Shown: one piece after another, positions 24,808 through 33,276 of the stretch
Layout of the letters: the number at the start of each line of letters is the position of its first letter
Numbering within the stretch: the stretch's first letter is position 1
Assembly: GCF_022549785.1 (NCBI RefSeq)
Contig: NZ_JAKZGO010000025.1
Location: 1 to 51,818 of the forward strand
Reading direction: 5' to 3'
From: Belliella alkalica
Lineage (GTDB): Bacteria > Bacteroidota > Bacteroidia > Cytophagales > Cyclobacteriaceae
DNA: 51,818 nucleotides
Notes under the pieces: model-generated
The model's database searches: none
What the model was told of the DNA's origin: nothing
Seen by the model: the letters and a program-made list of their open reading frames with translations, nothing else
Position numbers and translations under genes: made by a program

Positions 24808-24833
24808 AAAAAACGCTTGTCATATAACAAGCG
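24808..24833 (-). terminator. Intrinsic terminator after the acidic hypothetical gene
   Basis: CGCTTGT (24814-24820) and ACAAGCG (24827-24833) form a stem that is followed on the minus strand by a T6 run ending at 24808. It lies between the stop at 24865 and the start of the deacetylase at 24804. Confidence 0.75.
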
Positions 24834-24864
24834 AATTAAAATTTTGTTAGAAATATAATCAGAA

Positions 24865-25437
24865 TTAATCTTCCTCTTCATAATCCTCTTCGGCAGATTG
24901 AAATGAATAATGAGTATCATCAAGCTTGATACTATCATCATTGAATTCGCGGATAAATTTTTCAATTACAGCTTCATCAATGTATTCTACATTCAAAGCA
25001 GCATCCAGCCCGATACCGTAGTCATGATGAGTATCTATGTCGATAAATTCTTGAACTTTTACAGTCTCCTCCTCCTCGATGTCCATGATGATTTCTGTTA
25101 TAAACCATCCTATTTCTTCTTCTTCACTTGAAAGTGGTTTCAAATTCCCATTTTCATCCTCTTCATACTTAATCCCTTTAAAATTTGGAAATTTTTTGGC
25201 TGCTTCATGCTCTGCAAGTTCGTATACCTCAGAAGAGTGATGCAGTCTCAAGGTATAAAGTGCAGCATCATAAATAACTTCTTTGCCTTCAAAAAAGCCT
25301 ACAAATAGAAAGTTTACAAAATCTTCTGTGTTCTCCTCCTCTCCTTCTATCATTTTAAATGATTTTTTGGAAGATTCAAGCTCCTTTTTGAGTGCCTCTA
25401 TTATTTCTGGATCAAATCCTTCGTTTAGATAATTCAT
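24865..25437 (-). CDS. Acidic hypothetical protein
   Basis: 190 residues, not recognised. It is strongly acidic throughout (EGEEENTEDF, SSEEEEIGWF, DIEEEETVKV, ending EEDYEEED), with a central hydrophobic part (DFVNFLFVGFFEGKEVIYDA) that suggests a folded core. There is no signal peptide or membrane helix, so it is probably cytoplasmic. A lone gene with its own terminator; ATG at 25437. The composition fits a conserved lineage-specific protein rather than a chance frame. Confidence 0.68.
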   Translation of the reverse strand: MNYLNEGFDPEIIEALKKELESSKKSFKMIEGEEENTEDFVNFLFVGFFEGKEVIYDAALYTLRLHHSSEVYELAEHEAAKKFPNFKGIKYEEDENGNLKPLSSEEEEIGWFITEIIMDIEEEETVKVQEFIDIDTHHDYGIGLDAALNVEYIDEAVIEKFIREFNDDSIKLDDTHYSFQSAEEDYEEED

Positions 25438-25566
25438 GTTTTTAAAAATCTTTATTTATTTTTGACAACTTACAATCTTAAGGGGTAATTTGAAAGTATT
25501 TTTTTGATATCGTAATTCAATATAAATTTAAGTATTTAAAATACAACCATATAATCGAAAAAAAAA

Positions 25567-26004
25567 ATGCTTTTTCCATTAAATGATCCTGATTTTGTCA
25601 AAAGTCTTAATAAACAAAAAGAAACTGATGAATTTGATTTTAAATTGAACATTTCAGACAGTTTGAAATTTGCCAAAACACTAGTTGCTTTTGCTAATAC
25701 AAAAGGGGGAAACATAGCAATTGGAATAAATGATCAAAAGCTAATACGGGGAATAGATCCCGAAGAGGAATTGTATATGGTAGAAAAGGCTGCCAATGAA
25801 TATTGTGAACCAAAGGTTAATTTCGAAAGTCAAGTATATGAGGTGGATTTTTTGGAGGACGAAAAACTAGATGAATCTTTATATATACTCCTAATCAAAA
25901 TTAAAAAGTCCAAGATGACACATTTTTTAAAATCAAAAACTGGGAAAAAGATAAAATACATCAGGCAAGGCGACAGTAACTTTCCTGATGTATCTTTTGA
26001 ATAA
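25567..26004 (+). CDS. Stand-alone AlbA_2 (Schlafen-like) domain protein
   Basis: 145 residues. KQKETDEFDFKLNIS is the acidic E.xEFK start and KTLVAFANTKGGNIAIGIND the central signature of AlbA_2 domains. This domain usually forms the N-terminus of larger proteins with a helicase/HTH tail, but here it makes up the whole protein. AlbA_2/Schlafen domains bind nucleic acid and some cut tRNA or rRNA. No partner gene is adjacent; the convergent neighbour begins one base after its stop. Its function in the cell is unknown. Confidence 0.8.
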   Translation: MLFPLNDPDFVKSLNKQKETDEFDFKLNISDSLKFAKTLVAFANTKGGNIAIGINDQKLIRGIDPEEELYMVEKAANEYCEPKVNFESQVYEVDFLEDEKLDESLYILLIKIKKSKMTHFLKSKTGKKIKYIRQGDSNFPDVSFE

Positions 26005-26005
26005 C

Positions 26006-26374
26006 TTAAGCTTGCTTGGCCCCTAAAGAAACACCAAGAAGTGAGTTGATCAAACCGAGAATTAACCCGAATAAAACTGCCCACCAAAAACCATCTACTA
26101 CAAAACCTGGGACTATTTTGGCTGCAAGCAAAATCAAAAGAGCATTTATTACGATCAAGAACAGTCCCAAAGTGACGATTGTAATGGGAATTGTGAGGAT
26201 AATTAGAATAGGTTTCACTGTAATATTCAAGAGTGCTATAAGTGCTGCGATGACAATCCCCGTAAGAAAGTCATCTACGCTCACACCAGGAAGTAAATAA
26301 CTTGTAATCAACACAGCTAGTCCTCCCAATAATATTTGAACTAAGATACCCCAAGTTTCAGAAGCTTTGCTCAT
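26006..26374 (-). CDS. Four-helix membrane protein (phage-holin-IV-type family)
   Basis: 122 residues from the ATG at 26374; in-frame sequence upstream to 26410 lacks conservation. Four hydrophobic segments are visible (GILVQILLGGLAVLITSYLL, FLTGIVIAALIALLN, PIPI/IVTLGLFLIVINALLIL, GFWWAVLFGLILGLINSLLG). The GTFLP-less, glycine-rich pattern matches the widespread 'mycobacteriophage holin IV' superfamily, which is found on many chromosomes without phages. There are no phage genes nearby, so a prophage origin is not suggested. It converges with the AlbA_2 gene with a single base between the stops. Confidence 0.82.
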   Translation of the reverse strand: MSKASETWGILVQILLGGLAVLITSYLLPGVSVDDFLTGIVIAALIALLNITVKPILIILTIPITIVTLGLFLIVINALLILLAAKIVPGFVVDGFWWAVLFGLILGLINSLLGVSLGAKQA

Positions 26375-26682
26375 AGTAAATAGATTTATAATTTTAAAAT
26401 ATAACAACACTAATATAGCCTAAATTTGATAAAAGAAATATACTGACTGCTGCTAGCATTAATAATTCTATCTCAAAGTAATTTTTTTCAAACTGTTGAC
26501 TTTGGCTGGTCGAAAATTAATAATTAACCAAAGCAAGATGAATTGTACCCAAACCTACCTGATTACAATGAAGGTAATTAAGAAATTGATTTTTGGCAAT
26601 AAATGAAGAAAAATAACATTCTAAATATAATTGTAAAAATTAGGCTTTATCTTTACGGCAATAATCAAAATAACCATAAAAA

Positions 26683-27432
26683 GTGATTTTAATAATATTC
26701 TTCCTATTGCACTGGTATTTCTCTTTGTTTTGCCAAAGTTTCTTTCTTCACAGATATGCTGCCCATCAGATGTTTTCTATGTCTAAATATTGGGAAAAAT
26801 TCTTCTACATGTTTACTTGGATCACTCAAGGTAGCAGCTATCTTTCTCCAAGAGCTTATGCCATCCTTCACAGAATGCATCATGCATACAGTGACACTCC
26901 TAAAGATCCACATAGTCCCCATCATACTGAGAACTTGTTCACAATGATGTGGAAAACAAAGAATATCTACAATGACTATTTCAGTTTCAAACTAAAACCT
27001 GAAGAAAGATTTTCCAAAGATGTTCCAGATTGGAACAAGTTTGATTTATTTGCAGATTCCATGATTGCAAGAGTTGGCTGGGCTTTGGTTTATATCCTAA
27101 TTTATGTCCTTTCAATTTCCGTGTTTGAACTTGCAGGAACACATTGGTGGATGTACTTCTTATTACCAATACACTTGATGATGGGACCAGTACATGGTGC
27201 AATTGTCAATTGGAGTGGTCATAAGTATGGCTACGCAAACTTTGATAATAATGACAAATCCAAAAATAGCTTATTGCTTGATGTTTTGATGTTAGGTGAG
27301 TTGTTCCAAAATAATCATCATAAATTACCAAACAGACCAAATTTTGCTGTAAAATGGTACGAGTTTGATCCAACCTATCCTATTGTAAAACTTTTGCATG
27401 CAAGTGGGATTATAAAGCTAAGAACTACATAA
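26683..27432 (+). CDS. Membrane fatty-acid (acyl-CoA) desaturase
   Basis: 249 residues with the three histidine boxes of the family: HRYAAH (23-28), HRMHH followed by AYSDTPKDPHSPH, and NNHHKLP near the C-terminus. Hydrophobic spans lie at the N-terminus and around 125-170. The di-iron enzyme introduces a double bond into membrane acyl chains, commonly in response to cold. The best start is GTG at 26683, which keeps the conserved LHWYFSLFCQSFFLHR start. A TATCTTTA box at 26648 resembles the Bacteroidota -7 element, but no well-spaced -33 element is seen. Confidence 0.88.
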   Translation: MILIIFFLLHWYFSLFCQSFFLHRYAAHQMFSMSKYWEKFFYMFTWITQGSSYLSPRAYAILHRMHHAYSDTPKDPHSPHHTENLFTMMWKTKNIYNDYFSFKLKPEERFSKDVPDWNKFDLFADSMIARVGWALVYILIYVLSISVFELAGTHWWMYFLLPIHLMMGPVHGAIVNWSGHKYGYANFDNNDKSKNSLLLDVLMLGELFQNNHHKLPNRPNFAVKWYEFDPTYPIVKLLHASGIIKLRTT

Positions 27433-27800
27433 CAATCATTTAATCCCATTGTATATCAGCAATCACAAAGTACCAATGTATCATTAGGTACATACCTTGA
27501 ATTCAGGCGCTATTGGCAGTCGAAAGTCAACAGTCGCAGATTATCCGAATGATTTCAAGTGAGAATTCATTTAATAGTGTCTTTTGACGATTATCATAAT
27601 TAATATATGCTTAAATAGAAAGAGTCATGAAAAATGACTCTTTTTTTGTGGTAATACCAAAATAACTAATATTTTTGTTTTTTACCTAAGTTTTTATTAC
27701 TAATTTTATAGATACCAATAGAAAAGATTCGTTCTCTAATATTTGCTTTTTCGAAACTAAGTGAATAATTTGAAGCGTAATTTAAACTTAAACACATATT
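27433..27800. other. Spacer between desaturase and blaI
   Basis: No gene is supported. It contains the terminator at 27619-27647 and, to the right, an AT-rich stretch that must carry the blaI promoter. I looked for a BlaI-type dyad near 27695-27720 but found only a degenerate match. Confidence 0.5.
27619..27647 (+). terminator. Intrinsic terminator
   Basis: AAAGAGTCA (27619-27627) and TGACTCTTT (27635-27643) with a T run to 27647 form a terminator on the plus strand. It is 187 bases beyond the desaturase stop, so it implies an unusually long 3' untranslated region or read-through protection for blaI. Confidence 0.78.
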
Positions 27801-28163
27801 ATGAGAAATCTAACAAGAGCAGAAGAGCAAGTGATGCAAATTCTGTGGGAAGCCGAAAAAGGATTCGTAAAAGATCTATTAGAAAGAATGACTGAGCCTA
27901 AGCCAGCATACAACACAGTTTCCACAATTATCCGTATCCTTGAAAGAAAAGGTTTTGTACAACACAAAGCTTATGGGAAGTCGCATGAATACTATCCAAT
28001 CGTGACGAAAGACGAGTACAGAAGTCACTCAATCAAGAATTTGCTTTCAGGTTATTTCGGTGGATCATTTACAAAAATGGCATCTTTCTTTGCTAAAGAT
28101 GAAAACTTAAATATCAAGGAACTTGAAAAAATAATGAATGAGGTCAAAGAAGATGTAAAGTAA
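27801..28163 (+). CDS. BlaI/MecI-family transcriptional repressor
   Basis: 120 residues. A winged-helix domain occupies ~1-75, with NLTRAEEQVMQILWE and PAYNTVSTIIRILERKGFV, the usual recognition helix and wing. The C-terminal part is a dimerisation helix region. Such repressors are cleaved or released through the M56 membrane protease encoded next door. The two genes are separated by 7 bases and are clearly one operon. The genes it controls beyond its own operon are not in view; no beta-lactamase gene is present. Confidence 0.92.
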   Translation: MRNLTRAEEQVMQILWEAEKGFVKDLLERMTEPKPAYNTVSTIIRILERKGFVQHKAYGKSHEYYPIVTKDEYRSHSIKNLLSGYFGGSFTKMASFFAKDENLNIKELEKIMNEVKEDVK

Positions 28164-28170
28164 CCTTCCT

Positions 28171-31128
28171 ATGGCCGTTCTACTTGATTATATCTGGCAA
28201 AGTACTTTCTGTCTTTTCTTTTTCTTTGGAATATATTGGGTATTTCTTAGAAATGAAAAGGTCTTTGTTTTTACTAGGGTCTATTTATTGATCACCCCTA
28301 TTTTGGGACTGCTGTTTCCTTTAGTAACAATACCAGTAAGTTTTTACAAACCAGATATATCATTAGAGCAATCACAACTTTTTCGGGCACTTTCTTTAGA
28401 GCAAGTGTCCGAAGACGTTGCTGGTTTTTATGGATTGCCAGAGGTTACTGTCCAAAGTACTAAGCTTCCTATGCTTTTAGAATTCAAGGATTATTTTATT
28501 ATTTTTTACTTAATGATCTTTTCTTTTCTGGCTATTAAGTTATTCTGGCAATTTATACAACTAAGACTCTTAAAAGAGAAAGGTTGGTATCAGACAATTT
28601 TTAAACTTAAAGAAAAATATTTTCTGATTCCGACATTTGGTCTCGCTCCAATTTTCTCCTATTTCAATGAATTGTACTGGGATGAAACACAAGATTTGAG
28701 TCATGAAGAAAAAGATCAAATAATCAAACATGAAATAGAACATATAAGGCAAGGGCACTCTTGGGATATTTTATATTACCAAATCATGAGTGTTGTATTT
28801 TGGTTCAATCCAGCAATACACTTGATGCGCTCAGCACTTGTCGATGTGCACGAATACCTAGCTGATGAAAACGTTTTAAAACAAACTGCAAACAAAGAAA
28901 ACTACCCGAAATTAATCGTGAAAATTGCATTTAAGGGAATGGATCTTCCTATTGGTAACTATTTTATTAGATCAACAACCCTTAAAAGAATTTTAATGAT
29001 GAAAAACTCAAAAAAACCAAATAGGTTTAAAATGGTAATGATTTTACCACTAACCTTGATGTTATTGGCATTGGTTTCAATGAAAACCAAAGTGGGATTA
29101 AACGAGCTGTTTAGCACAAACACACAAAAAATAGAATTTATAAAAGAGCAGCTCACAGCATCACAAGATTCATTAGAAGTAGCAATAAAAGTTAAAAAAA
29201 TCAAGAACCCTACACATTATGAGCTTATTGGTGCACTTGAAGGTGACAAACTGACTGCACAATTAGGTGAATTGATGTATGAATTTTCAGATATATCCTC
29301 AGATGAAGAATACATTAAAGTAAGGAGTCTGATCAATTCATTAAGAGGGAATTCTAGAATCACCAAAAACTATGGACCTGTTAAAACCTATGATCAGGTT
29401 TCTGTAAAACCTGCACCATCAAAAGGGGAAGAAAACTGGTATGAAGACTTATCAAAAGCTATTTCAGGATTTTTGCCGGAGAAGGAAAAAGAACTTGGCT
29501 TAGTATCTTCTTTTGAAGTGGAATATATTATCACATCAGAAGGCAAGTTAATCAACCCGATAATCAGAAAGAGCATCGGTGGTGGCGTGGACAAAAAGGT
29601 TATTGATATGTTGACAAGTGAAGATATGCCTACATGGTCTGCGGGTGAATACAAAGGAGAGAAAGTAGATGTGGTACACAGTACACAGATCAAAATGTCT
29701 ATCCCACCAAAACTAGCTGAAAACAAAGAAGACTTATATTTTTTTCCTCAAGTGATTGAAATTCCCAATCAAATGGTGAGAAATAGAATCATCAATGATG
29801 ATACTGTTTTTGACGTAGTAGAGACGGCACCTAATCCTCAAGGAGGCATGGAGGGCTGGAATGAATATTTGAAATCGAATCTAAAGTATCCAGAAGTAGC
29901 CAAAGCAAATGGTGAAGAAGGGACAGTTTATGTTGTATTCGAAGTAAATAAAGATGGATCTATAAGTGAAGTGGATGTTTTGAGAGGAGTAAGTCCAACA
30001 ATAGATGCAGAAGCAGTAAGAGTAGTCAAAGCATCACCAGCTTGGGAGCCTGGCAAACAAAGAGGTAAAGAAGTCAATGTAAGAATGAGACTTCCGATTC
30101 GATTTAAAAATGAAGGTAAAAATGCTACGACACCTTCAAAAGATCAAGTTGGTGAGGTCGTTGTTTTTAAAGATGGTGCATATGATAAAGTAGATACGCC
30201 TCCATCACCCCAAGGTCAAATGGAAGGTTGGAATCAGTATTTATCAGAAAACTTAAAATACCCAAATTACGCTAAAGAGCAAGGTGTAGAAGGTACTGTT
30301 TATTTGGTTTTTGTGGTTGGAAAAGATGGCTCAATTGGAGAAGTAGAAGTTTTGAGAGGAATTGGTGCTGGTTGTGATGAAGAAGCAATAAGAGTTGTTA
30401 AAAATGCACCAAAGTGGAACCCTGGAATGCAAGATGGGAAATTAGTTGATGTTAGGATGAGACTTCCTATTCGCTTTAACCTGGGCAAATCTTCCGCAGT
30501 ATCAAAAGAAGTTGCGCCTACTAATGCTTTTAACACACATGTCACCAAAAATATTAAATTCCCAACAGAAGCAAGAAAAAATGGGAATACAGGAACTGTG
30601 CTTGTTCAACTAGAATTAGATTCAAAAGGGAAAATCTCAAAAACAGAGATAGTAAAAGGAGTAAGTAAAGAAATAGACGAAGAAGTTAATAGAGTTGTCA
30701 ATACTTCTTCCCCATCTTGGAATGTTCCTTCGAATGGCAATAGCTTCAAAACAATCCTTCCTATAACATTTAGACTTGGTGATGTAAATAGTGAATCTAG
30801 GTCTCGAGCAGGGATGAAAAATGAAATTGTCGTAGTAGGTTATGGCAATACAGGAAAAGCTAACGCTCAAAAAGTGATCAATGACTTTGAGTATGATAAG
30901 ATGCGTTCGACCACTTTTGCAAAATTAAGTACAGTCCCAACTAACAAAAAATTCAATCCAATCTATGTTCTGGATGGCAAAATAAGAGATATGGAATATT
31001 TGAATAAGCTAGAGGTTTCTAGTATTAAGAAAATGAATATCGTGAAATCTCCAAGTTATGATGAATTGATAAAGTTTGGTGAAGATTCAAAAAAAGGGAT
31101 TGTTTATATAGAAACTAAAGAAAAATAA
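28171..31128 (+). CDS. M56 (BlaR1-like) sensor peptidase with four TonB C-terminal-like domains and a plug-like tail
   Basis: 985 residues. Membrane helices lie near 8-27, 33-57, 108-130 and 288-304. The M56 protease has HEIEH at 187-191 and VHEYLADE at 226-233. The periplasmic part contains repeats of the TonB C-terminal pattern: a diverged copy at ~420-511, two close copies at ~548-646 and ~673-770 (both with PQGxMEGWNxYL and VRMRLPIRF) and a diverged copy at ~784-869. Residues ~884-985 resemble a SusC/TonB-dependent-receptor plug (EIVVVGYGN, NPIYVLDGK, SIKKMNIVKS, GIVYIETK). It probably senses an envelope signal and relieves BlaI repression; TonB-like energy transfer is possible. Confidence 0.9.
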   Translation: MAVLLDYIWQSTFCLFFFFGIYWVFLRNEKVFVFTRVYLLITPILGLLFPLVTIPVSFYKPDISLEQSQLFRALSLEQVSEDVAGFYGLPEVTVQSTKLPMLLEFKDYFIIFYLMIFSFLAIKLFWQFIQLRLLKEKGWYQTIFKLKEKYFLIPTFGLAPIFSYFNELYWDETQDLSHEEKDQIIKHEIEHIRQGHSWDILYYQIMSVVFWFNPAIHLMRSALVDVHEYLADENVLKQTANKENYPKLIVKIAFKGMDLPIGNYFIRSTTLKRILMMKNSKKPNRFKMVMILPLTLMLLALVSMKTKVGLNELFSTNTQKIEFIKEQLTASQDSLEVAIKVKKIKNPTHYELIGALEGDKLTAQLGELMYEFSDISSDEEYIKVRSLINSLRGNSRITKNYGPVKTYDQVSVKPAPSKGEENWYEDLSKAISGFLPEKEKELGLVSSFEVEYIITSEGKLINPIIRKSIGGGVDKKVIDMLTSEDMPTWSAGEYKGEKVDVVHSTQIKMSIPPKLAENKEDLYFFPQVIEIPNQMVRNRIINDDTVFDVVETAPNPQGGMEGWNEYLKSNLKYPEVAKANGEEGTVYVVFEVNKDGSISEVDVLRGVSPTIDAEAVRVVKASPAWEPGKQRGKEVNVRMRLPIRFKNEGKNATTPSKDQVGEVVVFKDGAYDKVDTPPSPQGQMEGWNQYLSENLKYPNYAKEQGVEGTVYLVFVVGKDGSIGEVEVLRGIGAGCDEEAIRVVKNAPKWNPGMQDGKLVDVRMRLPIRFNLGKSSAVSKEVAPTNAFNTHVTKNIKFPTEARKNGNTGTVLVQLELDSKGKISKTEIVKGVSKEIDEEVNRVVNTSSPSWNVPSNGNSFKTILPITFRLGDVNSESRSRAGMKNEIVVVGYGNTGKANAQKVINDFEYDKMRSTTFAKLSTVPTNKKFNPIYVLDGKIRDMEYLNKLEVSSIKKMNIVKSPSYDELIKFGEDSKKGIVYIETKEK

Positions 31129-31153
31129 CTTAAACCCGCTGATTTCTAAAAGT

Positions 31154-31183
31154 AAAAGTCCTCACAAAAAAGTGAGGACTTTT
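31154..31183. terminator. Intrinsic terminator of the blaI operon
   Basis: AAAAGTCCTCAC (31154-31165) and GTGAGGACTTTT (31172-31183) pair perfectly around A6, 26 bases after the M56 gene, followed by further T residues. Confidence 0.9.
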
Positions 31184-31363
31184 TTTATATGTTTATCAGC
31201 TTCCACATCAATAGGCAATCAAAGTTGTGTCTTTGAAGGCAATTGATGCACTAATAACTAATCGACTAATAACCCTTGTTCCGTATGTGGTAAATAACGA
31301 TTATCAGCGTGATCATTTACAACAAATATGCATAACAATGTGATTAAGAATAATTAAAACTTT

Positions 31364-32431
31364 TTATTTCAAGTCTAATCTTCCCTGCGATGCACCATAA
31401 AGATTGGCCATTCTATAAAGAATTCTAGCGCCTACGTTCCCATCCCATTCATCTCCTTCTGGACCAGGTGCCACTTCCACTAAGTCAAAACCAATAATTT
31501 TCTTACCAGATTTCACCAACTCTTTCATCAAATACATCACTTGCTCAAGTTCAAAACCTCCAGCCACTGGTGTACCTGTATGAGGACAAAGCTTCGGATC
31601 AAATCCATCTATATCGATGGTAACATATACTTCATCGGGTAACTGATCCACTATTTCATCACAAATAATTTTCCATGCTTTACCTTCATAAGATTCCTTT
31701 TTAAGTTCTTTATCGTAAAAAGTAGTGATCCTATTATTTTCCTTGGCCATTATATATTCGGATTCGCAATAATCTCTAATCCCTACTTGTACTAATTTGC
31801 TTATTTGAGGCAGCTTCAAGGCATTGTAAGCAATGGAAGCATGTGAGTATTCAAAATTTTCATAAGCCACCCTTAGGTCTGCATGTGCATCAATTTGGAG
31901 AACCCCAAAATTAACATGATCTTCAGCCAGCGCTTTAATCAAACCTAAAGGTGTACTATGATCACCACCCAACAAAGCAACCATTTTCCCAAGTGCTCTA
32001 TATTTTTTTGCTTGTTCATATACCCATTCATTCATTTCGGCACAAGCCTTGTTTATCAAGTCAGGAACGGCAGCAAATCGTTCTAGATCCTCTTCTGGAG
32101 ATCCTTTTTCCAACCAGTCGATATAATTTTTAGCCAAGATTCTATAATTAGAACTGGTATTAATCATTTCCTGAGGAATTGGAAGCATGTGAATACCCAT
32201 TTTCCAAGCATCCTTTATATCATCTTGAAAAAGATCAACTTGAAGGGAAGCATCGAACACTGCTTCTGGACCTGCTGCTGTACCGGAAGAATATGATACT
32301 GTTACTTCCCATGGAACTGGAATAATGATCAATTCTGCGGTGTTTTCATCAAAAGGTAATCCAAAAAGTGAATTGTGTGAACTCACTCCATTTGGATCAA
32401 AACTATCGATGATCTGATGTTTAATAGACAT
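31364..32431 (-). CDS. Ureohydrolase family enzyme (agmatinase/formimidoylglutamase-like)
   Basis: 355 residues. Binuclear manganese motifs are complete: LLGGDHSTPLG, LQIDAHADLRVAYENFEYSH and VTIDIDGFDPKLCPHTGTPV. The enzyme hydrolyses a guanidino or formimino group. Relatives in Bacteroidota are annotated as agmatinase, arginase or formimidoylglutamase, and the sequence alone does not decide. The deoxyhypusine-synthase-like gene 9 kb away makes a polyamine role (agmatine to putrescine) attractive. No histidine-degradation genes are nearby. It stands alone, with ATG at 32431. Confidence 0.87.
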   Translation of the reverse strand: MSIKHQIIDSFDPNGVSSHNSLFGLPFDENTAELIIIPVPWEVTVSYSSGTAAGPEAVFDASLQVDLFQDDIKDAWKMGIHMLPIPQEMINTSSNYRILAKNYIDWLEKGSPEEDLERFAAVPDLINKACAEMNEWVYEQAKKYRALGKMVALLGGDHSTPLGLIKALAEDHVNFGVLQIDAHADLRVAYENFEYSHASIAYNALKLPQISKLVQVGIRDYCESEYIMAKENNRITTFYDKELKKESYEGKAWKIICDEIVDQLPDEVYVTIDIDGFDPKLCPHTGTPVAGGFELEQVMYLMKELVKSGKKIIGFDLVEVAPGPEGDEWDGNVGARILYRMANLYGASQGRLDLK

Positions 32432-32638
32432 ATTATAATTTTTATATTTATTTTTAAAGATAACACTTATGATTTCCCTACTTTTTGCAACAATTCAGGA
32501 ATGTTAAGATAAGTTTATGATCATTGAGAATTAAAGAATACTTTATATATAAGTAGTTTTTATAAGTAATTGTTCCATTATGTCTATAAATGGAAAAAAA
32601 CAAAAATTGAGTTCATACAATCAATGATACCTGTCTTT

Positions 32639-33121
32639 TTATTGCATTACTTCTCTAACAATCCCAGTACCAATCCCTACATGCTTCCATTGACTGACCG
32701 ACAGCTCAATAATAACCAACATTCCTGGCTGCATATTTAAGTAGCCTTGATCCGCAATGGAAGAGACCAAAGCACTCACTCCAGGGTTATGTCCAATGAT
32801 CATCAGATTTTCCACATCATCACTTACTTTTGAAATTACATCTAACAAAATCGATGATTCTGCTTCATAGATTTCGCCAGAATACTCAATGATATCTTTA
32901 TCTAATTCAGCGGCCATAATCTCAGCAGTTTGTGTGGTCCTTACAGAAGCACTTGCGATGATTTTATCCAATTTGATAGATGCTTTACCAAAAAGCTTCT
33001 TGATACGGGATAATTGATCCACCCCATTTTGATTTAATTCTCTTTGGAAATCAGTACCATTTCCAAAAGTAAAATCGGCCTCTCCGTGCCTTAAGACAAC
33101 TAAAATTTTACTTTTACGCAT
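32639..33121 (-). CDS. SixA-like histidine phosphatase
   Basis: 160 residues of the phosphoglycerate-mutase-like fold. The RHG motif (VVLRHGEADF) and the second histidine (MIIGHNPGVSALVS) are present, as is SASVRTTQTAEIMAAEL with the conserved arginine. SixA proteins remove phosphate from phosphohistidine, for example on signalling histidine phosphotransfer domains; relatives act on small phosphate esters. The gene is divergent from topA (155-base spacer) and uses ATG at 33121. Confidence 0.86.
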   Translation of the reverse strand: MRKSKILVVLRHGEADFTFGNGTDFQRELNQNGVDQLSRIKKLFGKASIKLDKIIASASVRTTQTAEIMAAELDKDIIEYSGEIYEAESSILLDVISKVSDDVENLMIIGHNPGVSALVSSIADQGYLNMQPGMLVIIELSVSQWKHVGIGTGIVREVMQ

Positions 33122-33276
33122 AAATTAATTACTTTTTTAGCTATCAAAACACTTGAAATAATCATGCCAATTCTAAGATAGTATCTTTCATAATTTGGAA
33201 TAGAATGTAATCACATCTATTTTTAGGATTTAAATGGATCTTTTGAAAAGACTCTATTCATAAATATATAGAAAAT

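Noticed and set aside
26006-26374. Prophage marker (holin)
   Set aside because: The four-helix 'holin IV' family is common on chromosomes, and no other phage gene is in the neighbourhood.
27660-27800. BlaI operator dyad upstream of blaI
   Set aside because: TTACTA with a following TATAGAT gives only a degenerate half-match; the stretch is too AT-rich to support a site.
27801-31128. Beta-lactam resistance operon
   Set aside because: BlaI and an M56 protease alone are common envelope sensors in Bacteroidota; no beta-lactamase or penicillin-binding protein gene is present and the sensor domain is TonB-like, not penicillin-binding.
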